Part shown: positions 8,144 through 16,851 of the stretch, piece by piece
How the letters are laid out: each line of letters starts with the position of its first letter
Numbering within the stretch: the stretch's first letter is position 1
Assembly: GCF_024746795.1 (NCBI RefSeq)
Contig: NZ_CP080524.1
Span: 1,674,001-1,738,000, forward strand
Direction of reading: 5' to 3'
DNA from: Mesorhizobium sp. AR10
Lineage (GTDB): Bacteria > Pseudomonadota > Alphaproteobacteria > Rhizobiales > Rhizobiaceae
DNA length: 64,000 nt
The notes under the pieces: model-generated
What the model was told of the DNA's origin: nothing
Seen by the model: only the letters and a program-made list of their open reading frames with translations
Database searches by the model: none
Position numbers and translations under genes: made by a program

Positions 8144-9217
8144 ATGAATGGCTCCCTGATGACCGAATCCGATCTCGTCCCCGTCTTCGACGGCCACAAC
8201 GACACGCTGCTCAGGCTCTATCAGGCGAAAGACACCGATGTCGAAAAGCTGTTCATCGAGGGGACGCAGGGCGGCCATATCGACCTGCCGCGCGCCAGGA
8301 AGGGCGGCTTTGCCGGCGGCATGTTTGCGATCTTCCCGCCGCCGGTCGAGAAATCGAAGCGCACCGCGGTGCCACCGGCCCCAAGCGACAACGAGCCGTT
8401 GCCGCCCGAGCTTCCCCGCGCCGATGCGCTCGCTTCCACCATCGCCATGGCCTCGATCCTGTACAGGCTGGAGCGGGCTTCGGCGCTCACCGTTTGCCGC
8501 AGCGCCGGTGACGTGCGCAACGCCATGGCGAAAGGGTCGATCGCTGCGGTGTTCCACATCGAAGGCGTCGAGGCGATCGATCCCGAGCTCACCCTGCTCG
8601 ACGTGCTGCACGCCGCCGGCTTGCGCTCGCTCGGCATCGTCTGGAGTCGTCCGAACGCCTTCGGCAATGGCGTGCCGTTCCGCTTCCCGTCATCGCCCGA
8701 TACCGGGCCCGGCCTCACCGATGCCGGCAAGGCATTGGTGAAAGCCTGCAACCAACTCAAGATCATGATCGACCTCTCGCATCTCAACGAGAAGGGCTTT
8801 CGCGATGTCGCTGCGATCAGCGACGCGCCGCTGGTCGCCACGCATTCCAACGTGCATGCGATCTGCGGCCATTCGCGCAACCTCACCGACTGGCAGCTCG
8901 GCGCGATCCGCGAGTCCGGCGGCATGGTCGGGCTGAACTTTGCCACCGGCTTCCTGCGCGAAGACGGCAGGATGAACGCCGATACCAGCCTCGACATCAT
9001 GGTGCGCCACGTCGATTCGCTGCTGCAGGCGCTGGGCGAGGGCGGCGTCGGGCTGGGCTCGGATTTCGACGGCGCCATGATCCCGGCCGTCATCGGAGAC
9101 GTGGCCGGCCTGCCGAAGCTGATCGATGCGCTTGCCGCGCGCGGCTTTGGGCGCGCGCTGATCGAGAAGATCGCCTACCGCAATTGGCTCGGCATGCTGG
9201 AAAAGACGATTGGGTAG
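8144..9217 (+). CDS. membrane dipeptidase-type metallohydrolase, peptidase family M19
   Basis: The 357-residue enzyme has the M19 zinc ligands: the H-x-D pair in VFDGHNDTL, the bridging glutamate in FHIEGVEAI, and histidines in ATHSNVHAICGHSRN. The C-terminal GVGLGSDFDGA is also conserved. Bacterial members hydrolyse dipeptides, including D-containing ones, in the cytoplasm. There is no signal peptide. Two starts are possible: 8144 or the ATG at 8159 (MTESDLVP); neither has a clear ribosome binding site. It is a single gene ending 8 bases before the convergent small gene of the catabolic island. Confidence 0.85.
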   Translation: MNGSLMTESDLVPVFDGHNDTLLRLYQAKDTDVEKLFIEGTQGGHIDLPRARKGGFAGGMFAIFPPPVEKSKRTAVPPAPSDNEPLPPELPRADALASTIAMASILYRLERASALTVCRSAGDVRNAMAKGSIAAVFHIEGVEAIDPELTLLDVLHAAGLRSLGIVWSRPNAFGNGVPFRFPSSPDTGPGLTDAGKALVKACNQLKIMIDLSHLNEKGFRDVAAISDAPLVATHSNVHAICGHSRNLTDWQLGAIRESGGMVGLNFATGFLREDGRMNADTSLDIMVRHVDSLLQALGEGGVGLGSDFDGAMIPAVIGDVAGLPKLIDALAARGFGRALIEKIAYRNWLGMLEKTIG

Positions 9218-9225
9218 AGCCGACG

Positions 9226-9471
9226 CTATTCGAAACCCATACGCTTCAACCAGTACTGGCCGACGCCGCGATCGCGGACGATCGGCAATGGGTTTTCTGA
9301 ATCCAGCCGCGCGCAGATGCGATAGACCTCAAGCGTTTCGGCACTCATCTCGCCGCGCTTGTAGAAGAACATGGCGGCAGCATAGCGCGTGCGGCCCGAC
9401 CATTTTTCGCCGAGCGGCGTGTTGACCAGCTCCCACTGCTCGGCGGCTTCGCGTTCGGCCTCGTCGGTCAT
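9226..9471 (-). CDS. conserved small protein of the catabolic operon, 81 aa
   Basis: This 81-residue acidic and aromatic-rich soluble protein starts MTDEAEREAAEQWELV. I do not recognise a domain. It begins 2 bases after the stop of the GcvT-like gene and is the last gene of the four-gene minus-strand operon, so it is very probably translated. Such small partners next to GcvT-like oxidative demethylases can be accessory subunits, but that is only a guess here. Confidence 0.6.
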   Translation of the reverse strand: MTDEAEREAAEQWELVNTPLGEKWSGRTRYAAAMFFYKRGEMSAETLEVYRICARLDSENPLPIVRDRGVGQYWLKRMGFE

Positions 9472-9473
9472 GG

Positions 9474-10733
9474 TCAGAAATCCGCCGGCGGATTGGCGGT
9501 GCGGCGGTCGAGCTTGATGAATGGCCGCGCCACCACCTTGGCCCGCTTCATCAGCTTTTGGTACTGCAGCTCGCGCATGGCGTAGATCTCGACCCAGAGG
9601 TCTTCAACAATGGTATCACCGTATGGCCGCACCAGCGAGGCAATGGCGATGTTGCGCTTGGCCATCGGCGACCACATGGCGGCGCTGACCAGCCCGACCT
9701 CCTGGCTTTTCTTGTAGTAGACGATGGCGTGTTCGGCGGGGATGTTGCCTTCGATCTCCAGCCCGACCAGCACATGCCGCAGCTTGCGTTTTGCACGGGC
9801 TTCGAGGATGGCGCGGCGGCCGTTGAAATGGCCCTTTTCCAGGTCGATCATGAAGCCGAGACCGATCTCGTCCGGCATGCGCAGGCGGTCGGCGCGGATG
9901 GCATGCTCGGAGGTGGTGAAATCTGCATTGGCGACGATCAGCCCAGCCTCCAGCCGGGCGCGATTCAAGGCCGTGTAGCCGATGGCGCGGATGCCGCGCA
10001 ATTCGCCCGCCGCCATCAGCCGGTCCCACAGGCTCAGCGCTTTGCCCGAGGGCACGAACAGTTCGTAGCCGAGATCGCCGGTGAAGCCGGTACGCGAGAT
10101 GGTGACGGTACCGCCGTCATGCGGAAACTCGGCAAGGTCGAACACCCGGAGTTTTTCGACGCCGGCGAAGCCGGCATCGCGCAGCAAGGCGAATGACGTC
10201 GGCCCTTGCAATGCCAGACCGGCGACGGCCTCGGTTTCTTCCTCTACGACCACGTCGAAGCCGATGGCGCTGTCGAGCAGCCAGGGCAGATGCCGCTCCT
10301 GCGAACACAGCCGGAACCGTGTCGGCGACAGGCGGAACAGCGTGCCGTCATCGAGGACGAAACCCTCATCGTCGCACCAGGCGGTGTAATGGACGCGGCC
10401 GGGTTTGAGCTTCGCCACATCGCGCAGCGTGACCCGGTTGAGGAAGGCCTCGGCGTCCGGACCCTCGATGCGGTATTTGGTCATCGGCGAGATGTCGAAC
10501 AAAGCGGCCTGGCTGCGGATGGCGAAATATTCGAGCTCCTCGTCCCACAGCGAATGCGGGGCTCGGTAGCCGGCCCAATTGTACCAGTCCTGGGTCCTGG
10601 CCAGCGCGTCGATGCGCGGCTGGAACGGCGTGCCGAGCCGCAAGGTGCGGAAATGCGATTGCGCCGCGATGCGAGCGGGGACGATCGGGCTCGTCTTTGC
10701 CGCGCTGGGTTTCTTCCTGGTCGCTTGCGCCAT
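9474..10733 (-). CDS. GcvT-like aminomethyltransferase / tetrahydrofolate-dependent demethylase
   Basis: The 419-residue protein has the GcvT fold: residues 60-300 match the folate-binding domain (ALFDISPMTKYRIEGPDAEAFLNRV, RTGFTGDLGYELF, ARLEAGLIVANADF) and residues 320-410 form the C-terminal barrel domain. Family members move a methyl or methylene group from an amine or sulfonium substrate to tetrahydrofolate. With no gcvH or gcvP nearby, this is not the glycine cleavage T protein but a dedicated demethylase. It lies 3 bases from the upstream FAD oxidoreductase and 2 bases from the downstream small gene. Its neighbours suggest it demethylates an N-methylated intermediate. Confidence 0.8.
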   Translation of the reverse strand: MAQATRKKPSAAKTSPIVPARIAAQSHFRTLRLGTPFQPRIDALARTQDWYNWAGYRAPHSLWDEELEYFAIRSQAALFDISPMTKYRIEGPDAEAFLNRVTLRDVAKLKPGRVHYTAWCDDEGFVLDDGTLFRLSPTRFRLCSQERHLPWLLDSAIGFDVVVEEETEAVAGLALQGPTSFALLRDAGFAGVEKLRVFDLAEFPHDGGTVTISRTGFTGDLGYELFVPSGKALSLWDRLMAAGELRGIRAIGYTALNRARLEAGLIVANADFTTSEHAIRADRLRMPDEIGLGFMIDLEKGHFNGRRAILEARAKRKLRHVLVGLEIEGNIPAEHAIVYYKKSQEVGLVSAAMWSPMAKRNIAIASLVRPYGDTIVEDLWVEIYAMRELQYQKLMKRAKVVARPFIKLDRRTANPPADF

Positions 10734-10736
10734 GGC

Positions 10737-12299
10737 CTATCCCTTCATCGCGATGATGCGCTTGGCGGCGTTCAAGCCGGGTGCGCCGGAGACGCCGCCG
10801 CCCGGATGCGAGCCGGCGCCGGCCAGGAACAGCCCTTCGATCGGCGTGTCGTAGCCCGACCAGCCGGATACGGGCCGCGACATCAGCATCTGATCGGCCT
10901 GCAGTTCGCCGTGGTGCCAGTGACCGCCGGGCATCCGGTAGCGCGTCTCGATGTCGGCCGGCGTCAGCAGTTCGGCATGACGCACGCTCTTGCCGATCCC
11001 CGGTGCATAGGCCTCGAGCTGAGCCATGATCGCCCCAAGGAATTTCGGCTTGCCGGCGCTCCAGCCCTCTTTCAGCGCATAGGGCGCGTATTGCACGACG
11101 GCCGAAAGCACGCAGGCGCCAGCGGGCGCGAGCGACGGATCGGCGATGCTGGGCAACGTGATCTCCATCACCGGCTCAGGCGAGAACTCGCCATATTTCG
11201 ACGGGTTGAAGGCACGCTCGACGTGGTCGGGCGAGGGCGCGATGACGAGACGGCCCTTGTGGCCGGCGGCATCGACGCCAGTAAATTGCGGCGGCCCGTC
11301 AAGCGCCAGATTGAGCTTGGCCGCATCGCCTTTCATGCGGATGTTTTTCACCTTGCGAACGAAGCCGGTGTCGATCTCGCGCGGCCCGACAAGGTCGAGG
11401 ATGGTGGTCGCCGGATTGATGGTGGAGACGATCGCCCTGGCGCGCAGCGCCTCGCCGCTGTCGAGGGCGACGCCGACGGCGCGGCCTTTATCGACGATGA
11501 TCTCTGCCACCGGCGTCGCCGTGCGGATGGTGACGCCGGCCTGCTCCGCCGATGCACGGATGGCGCCGATGACTGCGCCCATACCGCCTTTCGGCAGGAT
11601 CTGTGCGCCGGCAGCGCCGCCGGTCTCGCCCGCCAGCCGATAGTAGAGGCCGAGCAGCGAGGTCGGCGAGTGGGGGCCGAGATGGCTGCCGAGAGTCGCA
11701 TCGAAGGCAAGCAGGCCCTTAAGCCTGATATCGGCAAGCTGCTCGTCGAGCAGGTCGGCGACGTTCATCAACAGCACGCGCAGGAAATCGCGCATGTCTT
11801 CCTTGCCGAGCTTCTTCAGCGCCAGCGCGGTCTGGCCGAGCGCCGCCGTCTCGGCGAGTGATATGCCTCCGAGATCGGGCGGGCGACGTGCGAGGAACGG
11901 CTTCAGTATACCGGCATAGCGCAACAGCTGGGCACGCAGTTCCTTCCAAGCGGAGTGCTCAGAGGGACTGGCGCCGGTCAGCACCTCGCCATAGGCGCCA
12001 TGCAGCACAAGTGGCGGGCCGTCCTTCGTCAGCGCGACCGACGGCACGAAGCCGCGCGTCATCTCCAGCCCGTGCTTTTCCAGCTCCAGCGTTTTCACCA
12101 CATCGGGATGCAGACGGTTCAGCACATGGGCGATTGAGGAGACCCGAAAGCCTGGTGCGAATTCCTCGGTGCGCGCGGCGCCACCGACATCGCCGGCGGC
12201 TTCCAATACCAGCACCTTGCGGCCGCTCTTTGCCAACGCGGCCGCGGCGACGAGGCCGTTGTGGCCGCCGCCGATTATGATGGCATCAAATGACGTCAT
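10737..12299 (-). CDS. NAD(P)/FAD-dependent oxidoreductase, phytoene-desaturase/PYROXD2-like
   Basis: The 520-residue protein begins with the FAD-binding Rossmann motif IIIGGGHNGLVAAAAL (residues 7-22) and ends with the family signature LFLAGAGSHPGGGVSGAPG. Members of this group use FAD to oxidise C-C or C-N bonds; substrates are mostly unknown. Its start overlaps the upstream paralogue by 14 bases, so the two are translationally coupled. The pair probably act on successive or related intermediates of the methylated amine. No signal peptide is present. Confidence 0.85.
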   Translation of the reverse strand: MTSFDAIIIGGGHNGLVAAAALAKSGRKVLVLEAAGDVGGAARTEEFAPGFRVSSIAHVLNRLHPDVVKTLELEKHGLEMTRGFVPSVALTKDGPPLVLHGAYGEVLTGASPSEHSAWKELRAQLLRYAGILKPFLARRPPDLGGISLAETAALGQTALALKKLGKEDMRDFLRVLLMNVADLLDEQLADIRLKGLLAFDATLGSHLGPHSPTSLLGLYYRLAGETGGAAGAQILPKGGMGAVIGAIRASAEQAGVTIRTATPVAEIIVDKGRAVGVALDSGEALRARAIVSTINPATTILDLVGPREIDTGFVRKVKNIRMKGDAAKLNLALDGPPQFTGVDAAGHKGRLVIAPSPDHVERAFNPSKYGEFSPEPVMEITLPSIADPSLAPAGACVLSAVVQYAPYALKEGWSAGKPKFLGAIMAQLEAYAPGIGKSVRHAELLTPADIETRYRMPGGHWHHGELQADQMLMSRPVSGWSGYDTPIEGLFLAGAGSHPGGGVSGAPGLNAAKRIIAMKG

Positions 12300-13905
12300 G
12301 GGCGGGGCTCATATGGGAGGTTGACTTGGCGAGGTCGCGCAGGATTTCGGCCGCGGCATTGCGGCCCGGTGCGCCCATGACGCCGCCGCCGGGATGGGTC
12401 GAGGAACCGCACATATAGAGCCCACCCACTGGCGAGCGGTATTGCGCGTAACCCGGCACGGGACGGTTGAACAGCAGCTGATCGAAGGTCAGCTCGCCCT
12501 GGAAGATGTTGCCTTCGGTGAGGCCGACCTCGGCCTCGATCTCGCGCGGCGTGCGCACCTCCATGTGGACGATGCGGTCGCGGAAGCCGGGCGAGTAGTC
12601 GGCGATCTGCGCAATCACGCTCTCGGCAAAGCCGTCGCGATCGGCGTCGGTCCAGTCGTGGCCGTTCACCTTCGGCGGCGCGTACTGCACGAAGCAGCTC
12701 ATGAAATGCTTGCCTGATGGAGCCATGGTCGGGTCGAGCGTCGTCGGGATCACCATGTCGAGGAAGGGGTCTGCCGACCAGCGCCCGACCTTCCAGTCGT
12801 CATAGGCGCGCTCCATGCGCTCCATCGAATCGGTGAAATGCATGTCGCCGCGATAGACCGGCGAATCCTTCGGCAGCGCCGGGAATTCGGGCAATGAATC
12901 GAGCGCGATGTTGACCTTGCCGGACGAGCCGCGGATCTTGAAGTTCTTCACCCGGCGCAGGAAGATTTCGGGCAGTTCCTTTTCCTCGACCAGCTTGAGG
13001 AAGGTTCGCTTCACGTCGGCGTTGGAGACGACCAGCTTGCCGTAGATCTCCTCGCCACCGGCCAGCACCACGCCTTTGGCCTTGCCGCGCCGGATCAACA
13101 CATGGTCGACCTCGGCGCCGGTGCGGATGGTGCCGCCCGAGGCCTGGAAGGAAGCGGCGAGCGCCTTGGTGACGGCGCCCATGCCGCCGCGCGCATAGCC
13201 CCAGGCGCCGACCGAGCCGTCGACCTCGCCCATATAGTGGTGCAGCAGCACATAGGCGGTGCCCGGCGACATGGGCCCGAGCGCCGTGCCGATGATGCCG
13301 GACAGCGCGAAATTCGCCTTGATGACATCGGTCTCGAAGTATTCGTCGAGGAATTCCGAGATCGACATGGTCCAGAAGCGCAGCGTCAGTGCCATTTCCT
13401 CGGCCGAAAGACCGGCGAACTTCCTGCCGAGATACAGCAGTTCTCCGATGTCGCGCGGCCGAAAGCTGGTCGGATCGGGTGCGGTGCGCATCAGTAGCGG
13501 CTGGATGAAGCGGCACTGCCGCGTCACGTCGCGGGCGTAGCGGTCATAGGCCTCGGCATCGCGCTTCGAGAAGCGGGCGAACTCGCGGCGGTGGGCGTCA
13601 TGGTCGCGGTAGTTGGCGAGGTAATCGCCGTCGCGGGTAAACACCGCGCCGCCCTCATAGGAGATCACCTGCAGGCCGAAGCGCGGCAGTTCGAGGTCGC
13701 GCATGATCTCGGGGCGAAACAGCGAACAGACATAGGAGCAGTTGGAGTAGAGAAAGCCGGGCGTCAATTCCCTGCTGGTGGCGGCACCGCCGACCCAGTC
13801 GTTCTTCTCGACCACCAGCACATCGAGCCCGGCGCGCTGCAGATAGCAGGCATTGACTAGCCCGTTGTGACCGCCGCCGATAATGATCGCGTCCCAAGCC
13901 TTCAT
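12286..13905 (-). CDS. NAD(P)/FAD-dependent oxidoreductase, phytoene-desaturase/PYROXD2-like (paralogue)
   Basis: This 539-residue paralogue of the gene that follows it starts with IIIGGGHNGLVNACYL, binding FAD, and ends with LYMCGSSTHPGGGVMGAPG. The N-terminal and C-terminal signatures are close to those of the partner but the middle is diverged, so this is an old duplication. It is the first gene of the minus-strand operon that continues with the second oxidoreductase, the GcvT-like protein and the small protein. The divergent promoter region upstream (13906-14104) contains one copy of the 16-bp box shared across the island. Confidence 0.85.
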   Translation of the reverse strand: MKAWDAIIIGGGHNGLVNACYLQRAGLDVLVVEKNDWVGGAATSRELTPGFLYSNCSYVCSLFRPEIMRDLELPRFGLQVISYEGGAVFTRDGDYLANYRDHDAHRREFARFSKRDAEAYDRYARDVTRQCRFIQPLLMRTAPDPTSFRPRDIGELLYLGRKFAGLSAEEMALTLRFWTMSISEFLDEYFETDVIKANFALSGIIGTALGPMSPGTAYVLLHHYMGEVDGSVGAWGYARGGMGAVTKALAASFQASGGTIRTGAEVDHVLIRRGKAKGVVLAGGEEIYGKLVVSNADVKRTFLKLVEEKELPEIFLRRVKNFKIRGSSGKVNIALDSLPEFPALPKDSPVYRGDMHFTDSMERMERAYDDWKVGRWSADPFLDMVIPTTLDPTMAPSGKHFMSCFVQYAPPKVNGHDWTDADRDGFAESVIAQIADYSPGFRDRIVHMEVRTPREIEAEVGLTEGNIFQGELTFDQLLFNRPVPGYAQYRSPVGGLYMCGSSTHPGGGVMGAPGRNAAAEILRDLAKSTSHMSPAHDVI

Positions 13906-14004
13906 CCGCGCCCAGCCTTCATTGTGCTCGACCCTTCATTTTTGTGTGATCGCTCCCCGAATGCGCGGAATTTGGCACGGCAACGGCCAATCTGTCCAGC
14001 CATT

Positions 14005-14020
14005 CTGAATGAATGTTCAA
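14005..14020. promoter_or_regulatory. shared 16-bp box, copy 1 (CTGAA-N6-TTCAA)
   Basis: On the minus strand this reads TTGAACATTCATTCAG, one mismatch from TTGAA-N6-TTCAA. It lies between the divergent FAD oxidoreductase operon and the methyltransferase/BetI-like operon. The same box occurs at 22215 and 26312. The BetI-like regulator encoded at 14912 is the natural candidate to bind it. Confidence 0.6.
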
Positions 14021-14104
14021 CAAATGATGTTGCGTTTTCCCTTTTATGCGCTAGGCTTTGCCAGCATTCCGACGTGGACTTTCGAGGGTTGGGACTGAGG
14101 TCTG

Positions 14105-14905
14105 ATGATCGAAACGGCAGATGCCGAGCCGGAGTATGACGACGCTGCCATCCGCTTCCTCGAGGCGCTGTGGGGCGACGGCTATCTGTCGCCGGGCGGG
14201 CCAGACGAGGTCGACCGAGTCGTCGAAGGCCTCGCGCTCAAGGGCAAGACGATCCTCGACATTGGCTGCGGCTCGGGCGGCATCACGCTGCATCTGATCG
14301 AGCGTCATGGCGCAGCGCACGCCACCGGTTTCGATGTCGAGCGGCCGGTGATCGACACGGCCAGGTCGCGGGCTGTGGCACGCGGGCTCGGCGACCGCGC
14401 CAGTTTTGTCCAGGCACCGCCAGGGCCGCTGCCTTTTGCCGGCGGTGCCTTCGATGCCGTCTTTTCCAAGGACGCGCTGTTGCATGTGCGCGACAAGGAC
14501 GCCATGTTCGCCGAGATCTTCCGCGTGCTGAAGCCGGGCGGCGCCTTTGCGGCGTCGAACTGGATGATCTCGCATGACGGTGAACCGTCGCCGGAGATGA
14601 AGGCCTATATCGCGGCGGAAGGGCTGTCCTTCGCCATGGCATCGCCTACACGCTATGCGCAGGCGATGCGCCGGGCCGGCTTTGCCGATGTCACCGTGCG
14701 CGACCGCAACCCCTGGTATCGCGACGTCGCGCGCGACGAGTTGAACCGCCTCAAAGGCCCGCTCTATTCGACGGTCGCGGCTGTGGTCGGGGCAGCTTAT
14801 GTCGACAAGAACATACGAACCTGGGAAGCCATGCAGAAGGTGCTTGACAGCGGTGAACACCGTCCCACTCATCTTCGCGGGTGGAAGCCGGATGCGATTG
14901 GCTAG
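14105..14905 (+). CDS. class I SAM-dependent methyltransferase
   Basis: The 266-residue protein has the S-adenosylmethionine pocket motif [15 protein letters not shown] (about residues 48-61), the acidic residue at GFDVERP, and motif III-like [14 protein letters not shown]. The pattern resembles small-molecule N-methyltransferases of the phosphoethanolamine or sarcosine methyltransferase type. It is the first gene of an operon with the BetI-like regulator (6 bases apart). Its presence in a cluster that otherwise demethylates is odd; it may recycle methyl groups or make the inducer. The start is supported by a GAGGT-type site just upstream. Confidence 0.8.
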   Translation: MIETADAEPEYDDAAIRFLEALWGDGYLSPGGPDEVDRVVEGLALKGKTILDIGCGSGGITLHLIERHGAAHATGFDVERPVIDTARSRAVARGLGDRASFVQAPPGPLPFAGGAFDAVFSKDALLHVRDKDAMFAEIFRVLKPGGAFAASNWMISHDGEPSPEMKAYIAAEGLSFAMASPTRYAQAMRRAGFADVTVRDRNPWYRDVARDELNRLKGPLYSTVAAVVGAAYVDKNIRTWEAMQKVLDSGEHRPTHLRGWKPDAIG

Positions 14906-14911
14906 CCGGCG

Positions 14912-15628
14912 ATGCTGGAGACCATCACGCCCATGAAGACAGCAGAGGCCAGGGAAGCCCTCCTTGAAGCAGCGCAGAAAAACGAATCCGAAAAACGCGG
15001 CCGCAAGGCGTCGAAGGAGGTCCGGCAGCTTCAGCTGATCGAGGCGACGATCGATTCGCTGGCCAAGCGCGGCTATGCGGAGACAACGATGGCCGATGTC
15101 GCCGACGGCGCGGGGCTATCGCGCGGCATCGTCAACTTCCATTTCGAGAGCAAGGAAAAGCTGCTCGTCGCTACCTTGCAGTACATGTATGACGAGTATT
15201 CGGCGCACTGGCGCAGCGCCCTGCAGAAGGCGGGCGATGATCCCGCCCGCCAATTGCGGGCTCTGGTCGCCGCTGATTTCGACCGCTCGATCTGCAACAA
15301 GCGCAAGCTGGCCGCCTGGTGCGCCTTCTGGGGCGAGGCCAAGTCGCGTCCGACCTATCAGGCGTTGTGCGGCGCGCGCGACGCGGCCTATCAGAACATC
15401 TTCATCGACCTCTGCGCGACGCTGAAACAGAGCGGTGGCTATGCCTATGAGCCGCAAGTCATGGCGCTGGCGCTCAGCGCCATGCTGGAGGGCCTGTGGC
15501 TGCGGTTGATGATGGGGACCGAAGACGTCACCCGCGAGACCGCGCTGCAGGCGGCAAACGAATTCCTGTCGGCGGCATTTCCGAACCACTATCCGTGGGC
15601 AACAGCCGGCGGTCCCAAGCCGGCATGA
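14912..15628 (+). CDS. TetR-family transcriptional repressor, BetI-like
   Basis: The 238-residue protein has an N-terminal TetR helix-turn-helix at about residues 40-90 (TTMADVADGAGLSRGIVNFHFESKEKLL). Its C-terminal domain resembles BetI, the choline-responsive repressor, with CNKRKLAAWCAFWGEA and ALSAMLEGLWLRLMMG matching the conserved BetI core. The N-terminal extension before the HTH is unusually basic. BetI proteins bind quaternary ammonium or related ligands, which fits a betaine-like substrate for the island. It is the likely ligand-sensing repressor of the three 16-bp boxes. The ATG at 14933 is an alternative start with a better ribosome binding site. Confidence 0.85.
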   Translation: MLETITPMKTAEAREALLEAAQKNESEKRGRKASKEVRQLQLIEATIDSLAKRGYAETTMADVADGAGLSRGIVNFHFESKEKLLVATLQYMYDEYSAHWRSALQKAGDDPARQLRALVAADFDRSICNKRKLAAWCAFWGEAKSRPTYQALCGARDAAYQNIFIDLCATLKQSGGYAYEPQVMALALSAMLEGLWLRLMMGTEDVTRETALQAANEFLSAAFPNHYPWATAGGPKPA

Positions 15629-15659
15629 AACAATCGAAGATAAAGAGGATGGAACGTCA

Positions 15660-16739
15660 ATGAAAATGACCCGACGCCTGACACTGACACTGGCACTGAC
15701 TGGCGCGCTGGCCGCTTCGGCGGCAGCGTTGGCGGTTGCCGCCGACAAGGACCTGATCGTGTTCGACTGGTCCGGTTATGAGGATCCCAGCTTCCATCCG
15801 AAATATGTCGAGAAGAACGGCGACTCGCCGACCTTCACCTTCTTCGGCGACGAGGAAGAGGCGTTCCAAAAAGTCCGCTCCGGCTTCAAGGCCGATCTCG
15901 GCCATCCCTGTTCGCAAAGCGTGGTGAAATGGCGTGAGGCGGGACTGCTGCAGCCGCTCGACACGTCGAAGATCACCGGCTGGAAAGACCTCAATCCCGG
16001 CATCATGGCGATGAAGAATCTGGCCACCACCGAAGACGGCAAGGCCTGGTTCATGCCGTGGGACTGGGGCAACACGCAGCTTACCTACAACTCCGACAAG
16101 ATCGACGCCAAGGACGTGCAGTCGCTGAAGGCCTTTGCCGATCCCAAGTTCCAGGGCCGGGTTTCGATCGGCGACAATGTCGACGATGCCTATGCGCTGG
16201 CCTCGCTGGCGATCGGGGTCAAGGACTGGACCAAGATGACGGACGACCAGTTCAAGCAGGCATCCGACTTCCTGCGCGAGGTGCACAAGAATGTGCGCAC
16301 CTATTGGACCGATACCACCGACATCGTCCAGGCGATGAGCGGCGGCGAGGTCGATCTCGCCTGGGCGTGGAACGACGCGACGGTGCAGGCGGTGGCTGCC
16401 GGCGCGCCGATCAAGGCCAAGAAGGACACCGACGAGGGCATTTCGACCTGGGTCTGCGGCTATGTGCTGTTCAAGGACGCGCCGGGCAATGTCGACAAAG
16501 CCTATGACTTTCTGAACGCGGTCGACGATCCGGAAATCGCCAAGGTGCTGGTCAAGGACTGGGGCTATGGCCAGGCCAACGCCAAGGGCATGGCCGGTGT
16601 CGACCAGGCCATACTGAAGGAAAAGGGCTACGACGACGTGGAGAAATTCGTCGACAAGACGCTGTTCCAGGCGCCGGTTCCGTCGGATCTCAAGCTCAAG
16701 ATGATCGCCGAATTCGAGAAGATCAAAGCTGGCTATTGA
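15660..16739 (+). CDS. ABC importer periplasmic binding protein, PotD/F-like (first copy)
   Basis: The 359-residue protein has a signal peptide (about residues 1-27, ending AVAA) and the spermidine/putrescine-type binding fold: LIVFDWSGYEDPSF at the mature N-terminus, GHPCSQSVVKWREAGLLQPLD, and FMPWDWGNTQLTYNSDKID. It delivers substrate to the permease encoded by the genes at 20310-22048, which is split off on the opposite strand. An AGAGGATGG-type ribosome binding site precedes the ATG. The next gene is a close paralogue, so two ligands or two affinities may be served. Confidence 0.88.
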   Translation: MKMTRRLTLTLALTGALAASAAALAVAADKDLIVFDWSGYEDPSFHPKYVEKNGDSPTFTFFGDEEEAFQKVRSGFKADLGHPCSQSVVKWREAGLLQPLDTSKITGWKDLNPGIMAMKNLATTEDGKAWFMPWDWGNTQLTYNSDKIDAKDVQSLKAFADPKFQGRVSIGDNVDDAYALASLAIGVKDWTKMTDDQFKQASDFLREVHKNVRTYWTDTTDIVQAMSGGEVDLAWAWNDATVQAVAAGAPIKAKKDTDEGISTWVCGYVLFKDAPGNVDKAYDFLNAVDDPEIAKVLVKDWGYGQANAKGMAGVDQAILKEKGYDDVEKFVDKTLFQAPVPSDLKLKMIAEFEKIKAGY

Positions 16740-16759
16740 CCTCTGTTTCGCCTGGCTTG

Positions 16760-16784
16760 TCTGCCTGCCGATATGGCGGGCGGA
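16760..16784. other. intercistronic hairpin between the two binding-protein genes
   Basis: A 10-bp stem (16760-16769 with 16775-16784, two G-T pairs) has a 5-base loop and no T run. It lies in the 112-base gap between tandem genes on the same strand. Such hairpins after binding-protein genes often stabilise the upstream message or partly attenuate the downstream one. Confidence 0.45.
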
Positions 16785-16851
16785 CGGGCTCGCCAAAGTC
16801 CCGGAATTTTCCTAACGTCGCATCGTCTCCCGTGATGAGGAGTTTCGCGCC

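Noticed and set aside
10206..11861. Plus-strand open frame of 551 codons
   Set aside because: It is the antisense shadow of the GcvT-like and FAD oxidoreductase genes, whose minus-strand products carry clear family motifs.
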